56,630 nucleotides of DNA, from the NCBI GenBank assembly GCA_015068065.1, contig SVLE01000007.1:1-56630 (forward strand), in the 5' to 3' direction. The DNA comes from Oscillospiraceae bacterium (GTDB taxonomy: Bacteria > Bacillota > Clostridia > Oscillospirales > Oscillospiraceae). A program made the position numbers and the translations under genes. This document shows positions 19,513 to 28,054 of this stretch, one piece after another. The notes under the pieces are model-generated. The model ran no database searches. It was given only the letters and a program-made list of their open reading frames with translations, and was not told where the DNA came from. Position 1 is the first letter of the stretch. Every line of letters starts with the position of its first letter.

Positions 19513-19950
19513 TTACTCCTCCAGAGCGGAGATGCCGTCTACTCGGCGCTGGTGACGGCCACCCTCGAACTCGGTAGTCAGGAAGGTGGCCACGATGCGC
19601 TCGGCCATGTTGGGGCCGGTCATGCCCGCGCCCATAGCCAGCATGTTGGCGTTGTTGTGGCGGCGGGTCATTTCGGCAGACAGGGGCTCGGAACACAGGG
19701 CACAGCGGATGCCCTTGATCTTGTTTGCGGAGATGGAGATACCGATGCCGCTGGTGCAGATGACGATGCCCTTTTCACAGCTTCCGTCCGCCACAGCACG
19801 GGCGGCGGCGGCGCCAAACTGAGGGTAGTCGCAGCTGTCCAGACTATGGCAACCAAAGTCTTTCACCTCGTGGCCCTGTTCGGTCAGGTACTTCTTCACG
19901 TGCTCCTTAAGCAGATAGCCGCCGTGATCGCAGCCCATAGAAATAATCAT
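19513..19950 (-). CDS. rpiB: Ribose 5-phosphate isomerase B
   Basis: A 145-residue RpiB/LacAB-type sugar isomerase that interconverts ribose 5-phosphate and ribulose 5-phosphate. It has the N-terminal GCDHGGYLLKEHV and the active-site segment KGIVICTSGIGISISANKIKGIRCALC, with the catalytic cysteine in CTSGIG. HNNANMLAMGAGM is the conserved later motif. AAAGGAGG precedes the ATG at 19950. It follows the PHP phosphatase gene by 23 bases on the same strand, forming a two-gene operon. Confidence 0.93.
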   Translation of the reverse strand: MIISMGCDHGGYLLKEHVKKYLTEQGHEVKDFGCHSLDSCDYPQFGAAAARAVADGSCEKGIVICTSGIGISISANKIKGIRCALCSEPLSAEMTRRHNNANMLAMGAGMTGPNMAERIVATFLTTEFEGGRHQRRVDGISALEE

Positions 19951-19973
19951 GTGTAAATCCTCCTTTATGTGTA

Positions 19974-20774
19974 TCAAAGCGGTATGAATTCCGGCTTGCG
20001 CCGGCGGAATACGGTGTGGTAGCGGAAGCCCAGATCCCGCAGCAGGTCGGCGGCCTCCCTGATACCAAGGCCGACATGCTGTGCCTCATGAGCATCGGTG
20101 CCAAGGGTGATGATCTCGCCCCCGGCTTGCCGGTACAGCTCCAAAACGGGACGCCACGCATCCACATCCTTGCCCCGGTTGGTGTTTACCTCAATGCCCC
20201 GGCCGTGTTCCACGGCCCGGTTAAGAATGGCACGCAGAGTATCATAATAGGGCTCAAGAGAAATGTCAAATCCGTCCCGCCTCATATAGCGCAACGGATA
20301 AATAATGTGCCCGATCACATCAATTCGATCCGAACCGGCCAGCTTGTACAGACTGGAAAAGTAGTTTTCCAGTGCCCGGTGACAGTCCTCAACGCAGGTA
20401 TAGGGAACGAAGCAGAAATCCTCGCCCCCCATCTCCAGGGCCACATTGTGAGCCGAGCCGATGATCAGGTCCAGCGGGATACCCTTCACGATGTCACTTG
20501 CCCGCTCCGGATAGAACTGAGCTGCGCCCAGCTCAATGCCCAGACGCAGATCAAGGCCCTTGGGACAAGCGGCGAGGGCGGATTCATATTGCTTAAGCAC
20601 AGGTGTCCAGTCCCAGTCGCCTAAAGGCTCGCCATGCCAGCCCAGCAAGTCCAGATGGTCGGTAGTGCACAGCAGGGACAGTCCGGCTTTCGCCGCGGCC
20701 TCTGCCATGGCAGAAAGGGGTGCCTGGCTGTCCCTGGAGCAACAGGTGTGGTTGTGGCAGTCGGCCAGATACAT
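19974..20774 (-). CDS. PHP-domain phosphoesterase, histidinol-phosphatase-like
   Basis: A 266-residue protein of the polymerase-and-histidinol-phosphatase family. Metal ligands are visible in DCHNHTCCSRDS (residues 5-16), TTDHLD near 40, a mid-protein GSAHNV near residue 106, VIGHI, and TLGTDAHEAQHVG near the C-terminus. This set fits the HisK type, which removes phosphate from histidinol phosphate, but no his genes are near and many PHP relatives have other substrates. GGGGAGG precedes the ATG. It is co-transcribed with rpiB from the promoter at 20805-20833. Confidence 0.85.
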   Translation of the reverse strand: MYLADCHNHTCCSRDSQAPLSAMAEAAAKAGLSLLCTTDHLDLLGWHGEPLGDWDWTPVLKQYESALAACPKGLDLRLGIELGAAQFYPERASDIVKGIPLDLIIGSAHNVALEMGGEDFCFVPYTCVEDCHRALENYFSSLYKLAGSDRIDVIGHIIYPLRYMRRDGFDISLEPYYDTLRAILNRAVEHGRGIEVNTNRGKDVDAWRPVLELYRQAGGEIITLGTDAHEAQHVGLGIREAADLLRDLGFRYHTVFRRRKPEFIPL

Positions 20775-20804
20775 GAGATAAACCTCCCCAAATTCGCTTT
20801 TTCT

Positions 20805-20833
20805 ATTGTAGGACGTTTTTCCTGATTTTGCAA
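20805..20833 (-). promoter_or_regulatory. Promoter of the PHP phosphatase-rpiB operon
   Basis: Minus strand TTGCAA (20833-20828), 17-base spacer, TACAAT (20810-20805). Confidence 0.8.
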
Positions 20834-20838
20834 GAAAA

Positions 20839-20869
20839 ATCTACGCCCGGGAGAGCCCCGGGCGTAGAT
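20839..20869 (-). terminator. Terminator of glgP
   Basis: ATCTACGCCCGGG (20839-20851) pairs with 20857-20869; on the minus strand ATTTTTC follows. Confidence 0.88.
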
Positions 20870-20874
20870 CGAAC

Positions 20875-23292
20875 TTATTCTCTTGTGGGTACGTTCCAGA
20901 TGTCCCGGGCATAATCCCGGATGGAGCGGTCAGCGGCAAAGATGCCGGACCGGGCGATGTTGGTCAGCGCCATCTGGTTCCACAGTTTGCGGTCCTGATA
21001 GGTCTTTCCGGCCCGCTCCTGAGCCTGCCGGTAGCTTTCAAAGTCAGCCAGAAGCATATACTCGTCCCCACCGAAGAGCAGCCGGTTGGTGATCTGGTCA
21101 TAGGGCACACCGTCATCAAATCCCTTGGAAATCCGATCCAACACATCGCGCAGGACGGGATTGTTGTTGTAATACTCGTAGGCCTGATAGCCCTTGCGTT
21201 TCTTTTCCGCCACCTCGTCCGCGGTGAGGCCGAACAGGAAGATGTTCTCGTCACCCACCTGCTGATGCATTTCCACGTTGGCACCGTCCAGCGTGCCGAT
21301 GGTCAGCGCACCGTTCATCATGAACTTCATGTTGCCGGTACCGCTGGCCTCCTTGCCGGCGGTGGAGATCTGCTCGGAAAGCTCGCTGGCGGGCATGAGC
21401 TTCTCAGCCAGAGAGACGCGGTAGTTCTCCAAAAATACGACCTGCAGCTTATCCTTGCATACGGGATCGGCGTTGATGGTGGCGGACAGCGAGTTGATCA
21501 GGTGGATGATCTCCTTGGCCACATAGTAGCCGGGAGCAGACTTGGCGCCAAAGAGGAACACCCGGGGCGTCATCTGGAAGGAACGGTCATTTTTCAGCTG
21601 CTGATACAGATAGACGATGTGCAGGACGTTGAGCAGCTGGCGCTTGTACTCGTGCAGACGCTTGACCTGAACGTCGAACATGGCGTCGGTGTTCAGAATG
21701 ATGCCCGTCTCCCGGGCCAGATAGCCTGCAAACTTGCGTTTGTTCTCCTGCTTGATCTTCTCCAGCTCTGCAAGGACGGCCTTGTCATCACGATAAGATT
21801 CCAGACCGTGCAGGGCGTCCGGTCGCAGGAGATAGTCGTCCCCGCCGGTGCATTTGCAGATCAGCCGGTCCAGCCGGGGGTTGATCTCGGAAAGCCAGCG
21901 GCGGTGGTCGATGCCGTTGGTGACGTTTTTGAATTTGTCGGGGGTCAGGGTCCAGGCGTTGTGGAATACATCCTTTTTCAGAATGTTCGAATGCAGGGCG
22001 GACACACCGTTCACCGCCTGGCAGGCGCACACGCACAGATTGGCCATGCGTACCCGGCCGTCCCAGATAATGGCCATGTTAGCCACTTTGGTCTGATCGC
22101 CGTGGAAAGCCTGTTCCAGGTAGGCCTGGTAGCGGTTGGAGATTTCCACGATGAGCATCCAGATGCGGGGCAACAGAGTCTGGATCAGCTCCTGAGGCCA
22201 GGTTTCCAGTGCCTCGGCCAAAACGGTGTGGTTGGTGTAGCACACGGAGTTGGAGACGATATGCCACGCCTCGTCCCAGCCGTAGCCCTCCTCATCCAGC
22301 AGGATGCGCATCAGCTCCGGGATGACCAGGGTGGGGTGGGTATCGTTAATCTGAAGAACGTGTTTCTGATGGAAATTGCGCAGGGTGCCGTATTGAGCCT
22401 TGTGCTGGCGGCAGATGGACTGCACTGTTGCGGAGACAAAGAAGTACTGCTGCTTCAGACGAAGAGACTTGCCCTCGTAATGGTCGTCGGCAGGGTAGAG
22501 GACCTTGGCGATGACCTCTGCCATGGCCTTCTGCTCCACGGCTTTAAGATACTCGCCCGTGGAGTAGTATTTCATGTCCACCGGGAGGGCGGACTTGGCA
22601 TCCCACAGGCGCAGGGTGTTGGTGTGGTCGGTGCCGTAACCGGCAATGATCATGTCCTTGGGGACGGCAACTACGCTGGTATAATCAGTGTGCTCCACCA
22701 CGGCATGGTCATTCTCCCAATGCACATTCACCTTGCCGCCGAAGCGGACGGTCTGTGCCTCATCCATTTTGGTGATGAGCCAGGCCTCGCCCGGTTCCAG
22801 CCAGTTGTCGGGCAGTTCCACCTGCTGACCGTCGATGATCTTTTGCTTGAAAATGCCAAGCTCATAGCAGATGGAATAGCCGGTGGCGGGAATTTCCAAT
22901 GTGGTCATGGAGTCCAGATAACAGGCCGCCAGACGACCCAGACCGCCGTTGCCAAGTCCGGCGTCCGGCTCCAGCTCGAAAATGTCGGCGGCGGCAAAGC
23001 CCATGTCCTCCAACGCTTTGGTCAGAGTGTCCAGAAGGCCCAGATTATAGGCGTTTTTCATCAGAGAACGACCCATGAGGAATTCCAGAGACAGATAGTG
23101 CACCTGTCGCGCCTGAGTATCACGGGTGCGCTCAGTCGTTTCCAATTGATGATTGTTCATGATATCACGCAGAACAAGGGCGCAGCACTTGAAAATCTGG
23201 GTAGGGCTTGCGTTCTCCACCTCGCGTCCGAAGTTGCGGCGCAGCTTGCCGCAAATCAGCTCAGTGAGCTGTTTTTTTGTATATTTTGGCAT
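20875..23292 (-). CDS. glgP: Glycogen/starch phosphorylase
   Basis: An 805-residue GT35 enzyme that releases glucose 1-phosphate from alpha-1,4-glucan ends. The pyridoxal phosphate site is EASGTGNMKFMMNGALTIGTLDGANVEM, with the lysine in NMKF. YEFGIF is here YELGIF, and DAGLGNGGLGRLAACYLDSM is the conserved N-terminal block. The length is typical. The ATG at 23292 follows GGGAGGTT. A near-consensus promoter lies upstream. It sits apart from glgBCDA, 16.6 kb away, and would supply glucose 1-phosphate to the phosphohexomutase encoded at 56.1 kb. Confidence 0.96.
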   Translation of the reverse strand: MPKYTKKQLTELICGKLRRNFGREVENASPTQIFKCCALVLRDIMNNHQLETTERTRDTQARQVHYLSLEFLMGRSLMKNAYNLGLLDTLTKALEDMGFAAADIFELEPDAGLGNGGLGRLAACYLDSMTTLEIPATGYSICYELGIFKQKIIDGQQVELPDNWLEPGEAWLITKMDEAQTVRFGGKVNVHWENDHAVVEHTDYTSVVAVPKDMIIAGYGTDHTNTLRLWDAKSALPVDMKYYSTGEYLKAVEQKAMAEVIAKVLYPADDHYEGKSLRLKQQYFFVSATVQSICRQHKAQYGTLRNFHQKHVLQINDTHPTLVIPELMRILLDEEGYGWDEAWHIVSNSVCYTNHTVLAEALETWPQELIQTLLPRIWMLIVEISNRYQAYLEQAFHGDQTKVANMAIIWDGRVRMANLCVCACQAVNGVSALHSNILKKDVFHNAWTLTPDKFKNVTNGIDHRRWLSEINPRLDRLICKCTGGDDYLLRPDALHGLESYRDDKAVLAELEKIKQENKRKFAGYLARETGIILNTDAMFDVQVKRLHEYKRQLLNVLHIVYLYQQLKNDRSFQMTPRVFLFGAKSAPGYYVAKEIIHLINSLSATINADPVCKDKLQVVFLENYRVSLAEKLMPASELSEQISTAGKEASGTGNMKFMMNGALTIGTLDGANVEMHQQVGDENIFLFGLTADEVAEKKRKGYQAYEYYNNNPVLRDVLDRISKGFDDGVPYDQITNRLLFGGDEYMLLADFESYRQAQERAGKTYQDRKLWNQMALTNIARSGIFAADRSIRDYARDIWNVPTRE

Positions 23293-23365
23293 AAAGAACC
23301 TCCCGGTTGAAAGAGTATACGTTTCTGAAATAAACGGGTTTTATTAGTATGACCACAGTGGAGCT

Positions 23366-23394
23366 ATTATAGCAAATTTTTTATGTTGCGTCAA
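23366..23394 (-). promoter_or_regulatory. Promoter of glgP
   Basis: Minus strand TTGACG (23394-23389), 17-base spacer, TATAAT (23371-23366). The -35 overlaps the end of the upstream pseudouridine synthase gene. Confidence 0.85.
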
Positions 23395-24311
23395 ACGGAA
23401 AAACCTTGCGGTACAAGCTGTTCCATGTCCCCGGGCAAGGGCTGGACGAAGTGCAGACTCCGGCCTGTGACCGGATGTCGGAAGCTAAGCTGATGGGAGT
23501 GCAGAGCCGTGCGGGTGATTAGAGATGTATCCTCCGTGCCGTAGAGGAAATCTCCTGTAAGTGGATGACCGATATGGGCCATATGTACTCTGATTTGATG
23601 GGTACGGCCTGTTTCCAGTTCCAGACAGAGCAGTGTACGTATGCCCGTTGTGCGGACAGTTTCATACCGGGTGCGGGCGGGTTTTCCGTCCGGACACACT
23701 TGTTGGGCCATCAAAGAGCCGTCCACCGGGCCAAGAGGTGCATCTACCACACCGGTCTCCGGCTGGGGCACGCCCTCGCAAACCGCGAGATAGACCCGGC
23801 AAAAGTCCGGGGAGTGGAGCTGTTCCTTCAGCCGCTCCTGAGCGTGGGGATGTTTGGCAACAACCAATAGCCCGCTTGTGCCCCGGTCCAGTCGATGTAC
23901 GGGATGAAAGTCTGCGGGCTGGTTTGTTTTTTCATAATAGTGGACAAGAAAGTTGCCCAAGGTATCGTCAAAGTGACCCGGACCGGGGTGAACGGAAAGC
24001 CCAGGGGCCTTATTCAGAACGATGATATCCTCATCTTCGTATACGATGTCCAGCTTGCCGGGGGAAGGGACCACGCCGCTGAGCCGTTCCGGGTCGGACA
24101 GACGGACGGAGAGCACCTGCCCTGCCCTGGGGACAAAGCGGGTGTTTACCCGCACACCGTCCACCAGTATACCGTCCTCTAGCCACTTGATCCGGCGGAT
24201 GACCGTGCCGGACAGCAACAGATGCTTGCGCAGCAGGGTGTCCACCCGTACCCCAGCCAGTCCCGGGGTAATATTCAGTTCCAGACGGCGAATTTGCTCT
24301 GCCTGCTTCAT
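23391..24311 (-). CDS. RluA/RluD-family 23S rRNA pseudouridine synthase
   Basis: A 306-residue RluA-family enzyme that isomerises uridine in rRNA. An S4-like N-terminal domain (VDTLLRKHLLLSGTVIRRIKWLEDGILVDGVRVN) precedes the catalytic domain. The catalytic aspartate is in HRLDRGTSG (residues about 140-148), and the family blocks LETGRTHQIRVHMAHIGHPLTGD and YLAVCEG are present. GAGGTGAG precedes the ATG. The gene is divergent from hemW. Which uridine is modified cannot be told; RluD-like is the closest guess. Confidence 0.92.
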   Translation of the reverse strand: MKQAEQIRRLELNITPGLAGVRVDTLLRKHLLLSGTVIRRIKWLEDGILVDGVRVNTRFVPRAGQVLSVRLSDPERLSGVVPSPGKLDIVYEDEDIIVLNKAPGLSVHPGPGHFDDTLGNFLVHYYEKTNQPADFHPVHRLDRGTSGLLVVAKHPHAQERLKEQLHSPDFCRVYLAVCEGVPQPETGVVDAPLGPVDGSLMAQQVCPDGKPARTRYETVRTTGIRTLLCLELETGRTHQIRVHMAHIGHPLTGDFLYGTEDTSLITRTALHSHQLSFRHPVTGRSLHFVQPLPGDMEQLVPQGFSV

Positions 24312-24369
24312 GTGCTCACCTCTGTTGCCTCTTTTGTTTGATTATACACCACCAGTCAAGGAAATGGCT

Positions 24370-24398
24370 TTGCAATTTTAGCATTTTTTCGGTATAAT
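24370..24398 (+). promoter_or_regulatory. Promoter of hemW
   Basis: TTGCAA (24370-24375), 17-base spacer, TATAAT (24393-24398). Confidence 0.82.
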
Positions 24399-24424
24399 TA
24401 TTAAGTGAGAAAGGAGGAAATCGC

Positions 24425-25633
24425 ATGGGGATCAGGCCGGAAAACAAACTGGGCATTTACATTCATATTCCTTTTTGCCGCAGTAAGTGCGACTATTGCG
24501 ATTTTTATTCCCTTTCCGGGCGGGAAAATGATATGGATGCTTACCAGAAAGCGTTGATTGCCCACATCAGGGAAACGGCGACCCTGGCCCGCCACATGGA
24601 GGTGGACACCATCTACTTTGGCGGAGGGACGCCCAGTTACTACGGAGCAAAAAGATTAAAAGAAATCCTTGCGCTGCTGAAAAAGCAGTTTCGGGTACTT
24701 AAGGATGCGGAAATCACGCTGGAGGGAAATCCGGACAGTGTGGACAGCAAAATGCTGACCGCCTTGCGCCGGGCGGGTTTTAACCGACTGTCGCTGGGTG
24801 TACAGTCAGCCTGTGATGAGCAACTGCGCTGTGTCCACCGGCCTCATGATTTTCGTCAGACCTGTGATGCCGTAGCCGCAGCCAGAAAGGCGAAAATCGA
24901 TAATTTGAGTTTGGATCTGATTTATGGTCTGCCGGGGCAGGATCTGGCCGGCTGGACTGATACGGTGGAACGTGTACTGGCACTGGAGCCGGAGCACCTG
25001 TCCTGCTATGGGCTGAAAGTGGAGCAGGGAACCGTGCTACATGATCGGGTTGCAAAGGGGGAGACTCTGCCCGACGATGACGCGCAGGCGGATATGTATC
25101 TGTGGACGGTAGCGCGCTTGGAACAGGCAGGCTATGCTCAGTATGAGATATCCAATTTTGCCCGCCCCGGTATGCAGTCCAGGCACAATCTGCGCTATTG
25201 GCTGACGCGGCCCTATATCGGCTTTGGCCCTGGGGCTCATTCGGACTTTGGCGGGCGCCGCTACTCTTTTGTGCGGGATTTGAATCAGTATATTACCGGA
25301 GTGCTGGAGGGGAAATCTGTGATTGATTCCTCTGAACTGATTCCGGCCCGGGAGCGGGGCAGCGAGTATCTGATGCTTCGCCTTCGTACCACGCGGGGCA
25401 TTGAGGAGTGGGAATATCGTCGCAGCCACTTTATGAACTTTGCGCCTCTGGAAGAAAAGCTTCTTTCCTATGAACAGCATGGCTGGGCAGCTCGGTGCGA
25501 GAACCGCTGGCGGCTGACCCCGGAAGGCTTTCTTCTGTCCAACCGCCTGATTGGGGAGTTATTGGAGTCGCAGGAGGAGTCCTCACTGGAGACGCTTTTG
25601 CCCAGACTGCAGCAATATCATCAGAAGCAATAA
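24425..25633 (+). CDS. hemW: HemW-like radical SAM protein (heme chaperone; formerly oxygen-independent coproporphyrinogen oxidase-like)
   Basis: A 402-residue radical SAM protein. The CX3CX2C motif is in IPFCRSKCDYCDFYS (residues about 16-30), the form typical of HemW rather than true HemN. The IYFGGGTPSYYGAKRL block binds SAM, and LDLIYGLPGQ and GPGAHSDFGGRRY follow. The C-terminal HemW domain is present. Known HemW proteins bind heme and deliver it to membrane proteins, and lack coproporphyrinogen oxidase activity. AAAGGAGG precedes the ATG. A perfect terminator separates it from the phage operon. Confidence 0.93.
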   Translation: MGIRPENKLGIYIHIPFCRSKCDYCDFYSLSGRENDMDAYQKALIAHIRETATLARHMEVDTIYFGGGTPSYYGAKRLKEILALLKKQFRVLKDAEITLEGNPDSVDSKMLTALRRAGFNRLSLGVQSACDEQLRCVHRPHDFRQTCDAVAAARKAKIDNLSLDLIYGLPGQDLAGWTDTVERVLALEPEHLSCYGLKVEQGTVLHDRVAKGETLPDDDAQADMYLWTVARLEQAGYAQYEISNFARPGMQSRHNLRYWLTRPYIGFGPGAHSDFGGRRYSFVRDLNQYITGVLEGKSVIDSSELIPARERGSEYLMLRLRTTRGIEEWEYRRSHFMNFAPLEEKLLSYEQHGWAARCENRWRLTPEGFLLSNRLIGELLESQEESSLETLLPRLQQYHQKQ

Positions 25634-25667
25634 AAGAACCGGGCGGTCTGCAGACCGCCCGGTTCTT
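25634..25667. terminator. Bidirectional terminator between hemW and the phage operon
   Basis: A perfect 34-base palindrome starting AAGAACCGGGCGGTCTG. It follows the hemW stop on the plus strand and the last phage gene stop on the minus strand. Confidence 0.88.
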
Positions 25668-26233
25668 CATCCAACCAGAGTTTCAAATTCTTCCCAGGAC
25701 ATGCCGGTATTCTGTATGTCCTGCCAAATCAGATTTCTTGCGTTCAGTTCGCCCCAGGTCATGTACCAGAACAGGTACTGAATCTGCAGATGGGCCGGCA
25801 GAATATCCTCAATGATTGTACGCAGGGACTCAAACTGAGGTGGTACCCCTTTCAAATTGGGGAAACGAATCGTTACCCCACCTGGAGTTTGTGTCTCTGC
25901 TGCCTCTGCCTTTACTCCGCAGCCGCTGATGGTGTTGTTGATGGCGGACAGGGTAAAGCTGTCCCAGCCGATACGGCTCAGCGCCGAAAGAGAATCCGAC
26001 AACTGCTGCGGGTTTTGCGTTACCGGACGCAGGCCAAACAGTTTTGCGGTTTTGTCCAGCCCGTCCTCACGGGCTGTGGTCAGGCACATTTCCTGTTGGA
26101 TCCGCTCCAGCTCCCGTTCTACCGAGTCAAGGGCCAGACCCATGCAGTCCAGCTCCGCACACAGAAAAGACTCATCCAGCTTGTATACGCCCAAAGGCCG
26201 TAAAAGCTCTTTCATATATGCGGCGTTGCTCAT
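25667..26233 (-). CDS. Phage tail protein, XkdU/YmfQ-like (DUF2313)
   Basis: A 188-residue protein in the last position of the tail module, directly after baseplate J, where PBSX has XkdU. Its content (MKELLRPLGVYKLDESFLCAELDCMGLALDSVERELERIQQEMCLTTA) matches the helical N-terminal pattern of the YmfQ group, which is thought to connect the baseplate to tail fibres. The start overlaps the upstream stop (ATGA at 26233-26230). The gene ends at the shared terminator. No tail-fibre gene follows, which is unusual for this layout. Confidence 0.82.
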   Translation of the reverse strand: MSNAAYMKELLRPLGVYKLDESFLCAELDCMGLALDSVERELERIQQEMCLTTAREDGLDKTAKLFGLRPVTQNPQQLSDSLSALSRIGWDSFTLSAINNTISGCGVKAEAAETQTPGGVTIRFPNLKGVPPQFESLRTIIEDILPAHLQIQYLFWYMTWGELNARNLIWQDIQNTGMSWEEFETLVG

Positions 26234-27276
26234 GTCAGTTCCTCCACAGTCACTGTGCCCAGTACAGGCAGCTGCGCCTTGCTTACAGAAATATCTTCTG
26301 CAGGGGCAATCAGTGTGTAGTTATCCACACTGTCCACGCCGAAGATCAGGCTGCCCAGCTTGGCTCGCAGTACATCCTGCCCCAGCCGTTCCCCGGAGAA
26401 CCATTCTGCAAGCACCTGGTTTACCTGTAGGGTGGCCTGTTCCATATCCGAACTTTTAATTTGGACCTGAACATTTACCGAAACCGGTTCCGGAGGCAGA
26501 ACACGCACATCTACTGCAATTTCTCTGCGTTCCTGAAAGTATTCATTTAGCTGCTCGAGGAGGCTTTGATCGGGGATGCCCTGAGGAGTTGCTGCTACCA
26601 CGTCCACCGTTCCCACTCCACGGTTTCGGGGAAGCGCCACCGCCGCAGCCACACCGTCAAAGGACAGAGCGCTCTGCTCATAAAAAGCGCTGTTGGCCCC
26701 ATTGGGCAGGCGAAGAAAGCTGTCCAGAATACGTTTTCGCAGTTGCTCGTCATCCTCTGCGTCCGTGCCGCCGCTCATGGCCTGAGGATTGGTGCAACCC
26801 GTAATGCCTGTGGGGGCAGCGGACAGGGAACGAATACTGCCGGCGATTACATTGCCGGAACTTCCGGACTCCACTGCCCGGGCGGGAACGTCTGCCCGGG
26901 ATGCCCCGGCAGCCATAACAGCGTCCTGCGTGGTCTCGAACCGCACCAGACCCGATGTCATACAAATGGTCCCGGCGGGAATGAGCCGGTCCACGGTGCT
27001 GGCTGCATCACCGAAAAACCGAATGAAACCCTGCGCCCGGGCAGCGGTTTTTCGTTCCAGTGCGCGCAACTGGGCGTGGTGGTCCAGATATTCACCCTGA
27101 GCTGTTTGAGGGAAGCACTGCCGGTTTACCCAGTCGGCCTGCACATACAGTGCATAAATCTGTGCCGCCGCCGCGTACAGTCGGGCGGACAAATCACCGC
27201 CAAGTGTAATTTCCATACCTGTACGGGTGGTAAAATCCGACTGCATATCGGAATAAAGTTCTTCAACTGTTTTCAT
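26230..27276 (-). CDS. Baseplate J-family protein (XkdT-like)
   Basis: A 348-residue baseplate wedge protein of contractile tails, T4 gp6/P2 gpJ-like. Features are the N-terminal MKTVEELYSDMQSDFTTRTGMEI, the central RLIPAGTICMTSGLVRFETTQDAVMAAG and VESGSSGNVIAGSI region, and the conserved SGGTDAEDDEQLRKRILDSFLRLPNGANSAFYEQ segment. The length is normal. It overlaps the end of the gp25-like gene by 14 bases and is coupled to the last tail gene. It appears intact. Confidence 0.92.
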   Translation of the reverse strand: MKTVEELYSDMQSDFTTRTGMEITLGGDLSARLYAAAAQIYALYVQADWVNRQCFPQTAQGEYLDHHAQLRALERKTAARAQGFIRFFGDAASTVDRLIPAGTICMTSGLVRFETTQDAVMAAGASRADVPARAVESGSSGNVIAGSIRSLSAAPTGITGCTNPQAMSGGTDAEDDEQLRKRILDSFLRLPNGANSAFYEQSALSFDGVAAAVALPRNRGVGTVDVVAATPQGIPDQSLLEQLNEYFQERREIAVDVRVLPPEPVSVNVQVQIKSSDMEQATLQVNQVLAEWFSGERLGQDVLRAKLGSLIFGVDSVDNYTLIAPAEDISVSKAQLPVLGTVTVEELT

Positions 27277-27631
27277 CTGTCAATCCTCCCAAACTTGCGG
27301 TTACTTCCAGTGCCTCGCCCTGCCACTCCAGATTGACCCGTACCTGGGCAGACCGATTTTCTTCGCAGTAGGTCACACCTGTTACGGTCACGTCTTCACC
27401 TTCCAGCGCCTGGTGCACGTATCTGGTGCACAACGCCGGGCGTGCACTTTTCTTTTCTCTGGCCAGCGTGTACAGCAAACTTCCCGTTTCGGGAAGGAAA
27501 GGCAGTGCGCCTCTCCTGGCAGTCAGCTTGAACAGGATCCGCTGAATGAGTGCCTGGCTACCCTCAAGGCGGCAGAAGTCACCGGCTCCGTTTGGAATGT
27601 AATCCCCATTTATCATTTGCAGTTCTGTCAT
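27263..27631 (-). CDS. Baseplate wedge protein, gp25/XkdS-like (DUF2634)
   Basis: A 122-residue protein between the spike and baseplate J genes, the normal place of the gp25-like wedge component that nucleates sheath assembly. The pattern EGSQALIQRILFKLTARRGALPFLPETGSLLYTLA resembles the gp25 core, where an early glutamate-rich region and helix are followed by a P-x-x-G-S-x-L motif. The C-terminal half (VTVTGVTYCEENRSAQVRVNLEWQGE) is the beta sheet. It is complete and coupled to its neighbours. Confidence 0.85.
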   Translation of the reverse strand: MTELQMINGDYIPNGAGDFCRLEGSQALIQRILFKLTARRGALPFLPETGSLLYTLAREKKSARPALCTRYVHQALEGEDVTVTGVTYCEENRSAQVRVNLEWQGEALEVTASLGGLTDENS

Positions 27632-27632
27632 C

Positions 27633-28043
27633 TTATCCTCCCTGTTCCGCCATGGCGGCAGTGACCATGGATCGGATCAGTTCGTCCAGTGTCCTGCCAT
27701 TAATGCTCAGCGTTCCCTGCACGCAGACTGTGCCGTTTTGACCCAGTTTCAAGCTGCATCCGGGACCGGAAAGCGCCACCTCGCCCGGCTGCAGGGTGGT
27801 GTCATTTTGGGATTGGCCGGCCAGAATACAAGGCGTCTCCCCATTGTTTCCGGCTTTCAGAACTAACACCGATTCACCCACCCGGGGCTGCCAGTGATAG
27901 CCACCCGGTGCCATCACCGGAAGCCGACGCCGTTCAGTCCCCAGACAAACACCGTTTTCCGCCCCTGATGCCGTTACCACGCCGATGGCTGCTGCACCTT
28001 GGGTTACTGTATTTGCTTCTTTCATTTGACTGGCTGTCCACAT
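27633..28043 (-). CDS. Baseplate spike/gpV-like protein
   Basis: A 136-residue protein with an OB-fold-like stretch (GVVTASGAENGVCLGTERRRLPVMAPGGYHWQPRVGESVLVLKAGNNGETPCILAG), like phage baseplate assembly protein V and membrane-puncturing spike proteins. A short beta-repeat tail follows (EVALSGPGCSLKLGQNGTVCVQGTLSINGRTLDELI), consistent with a small trimeric spike. It sits between the hub and gp25-like genes, where PBSX has XkdR. GAGGTGAT precedes the ATG. No enzymatic domain is fused. Confidence 0.82.
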   Translation of the reverse strand: MWTASQMKEANTVTQGAAAIGVVTASGAENGVCLGTERRRLPVMAPGGYHWQPRVGESVLVLKAGNNGETPCILAGQSQNDTTLQPGEVALSGPGCSLKLGQNGTVCVQGTLSINGRTLDELIRSMVTAAMAEQGG

Positions 28044-28054
28044 GATGTATCACC

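Noticed and set aside
21265-23310. A 681-codon open frame antisense to glgP
   Set aside because: Same cause; low-complexity translation with no support, while GlgP motifs cover the sense strand.
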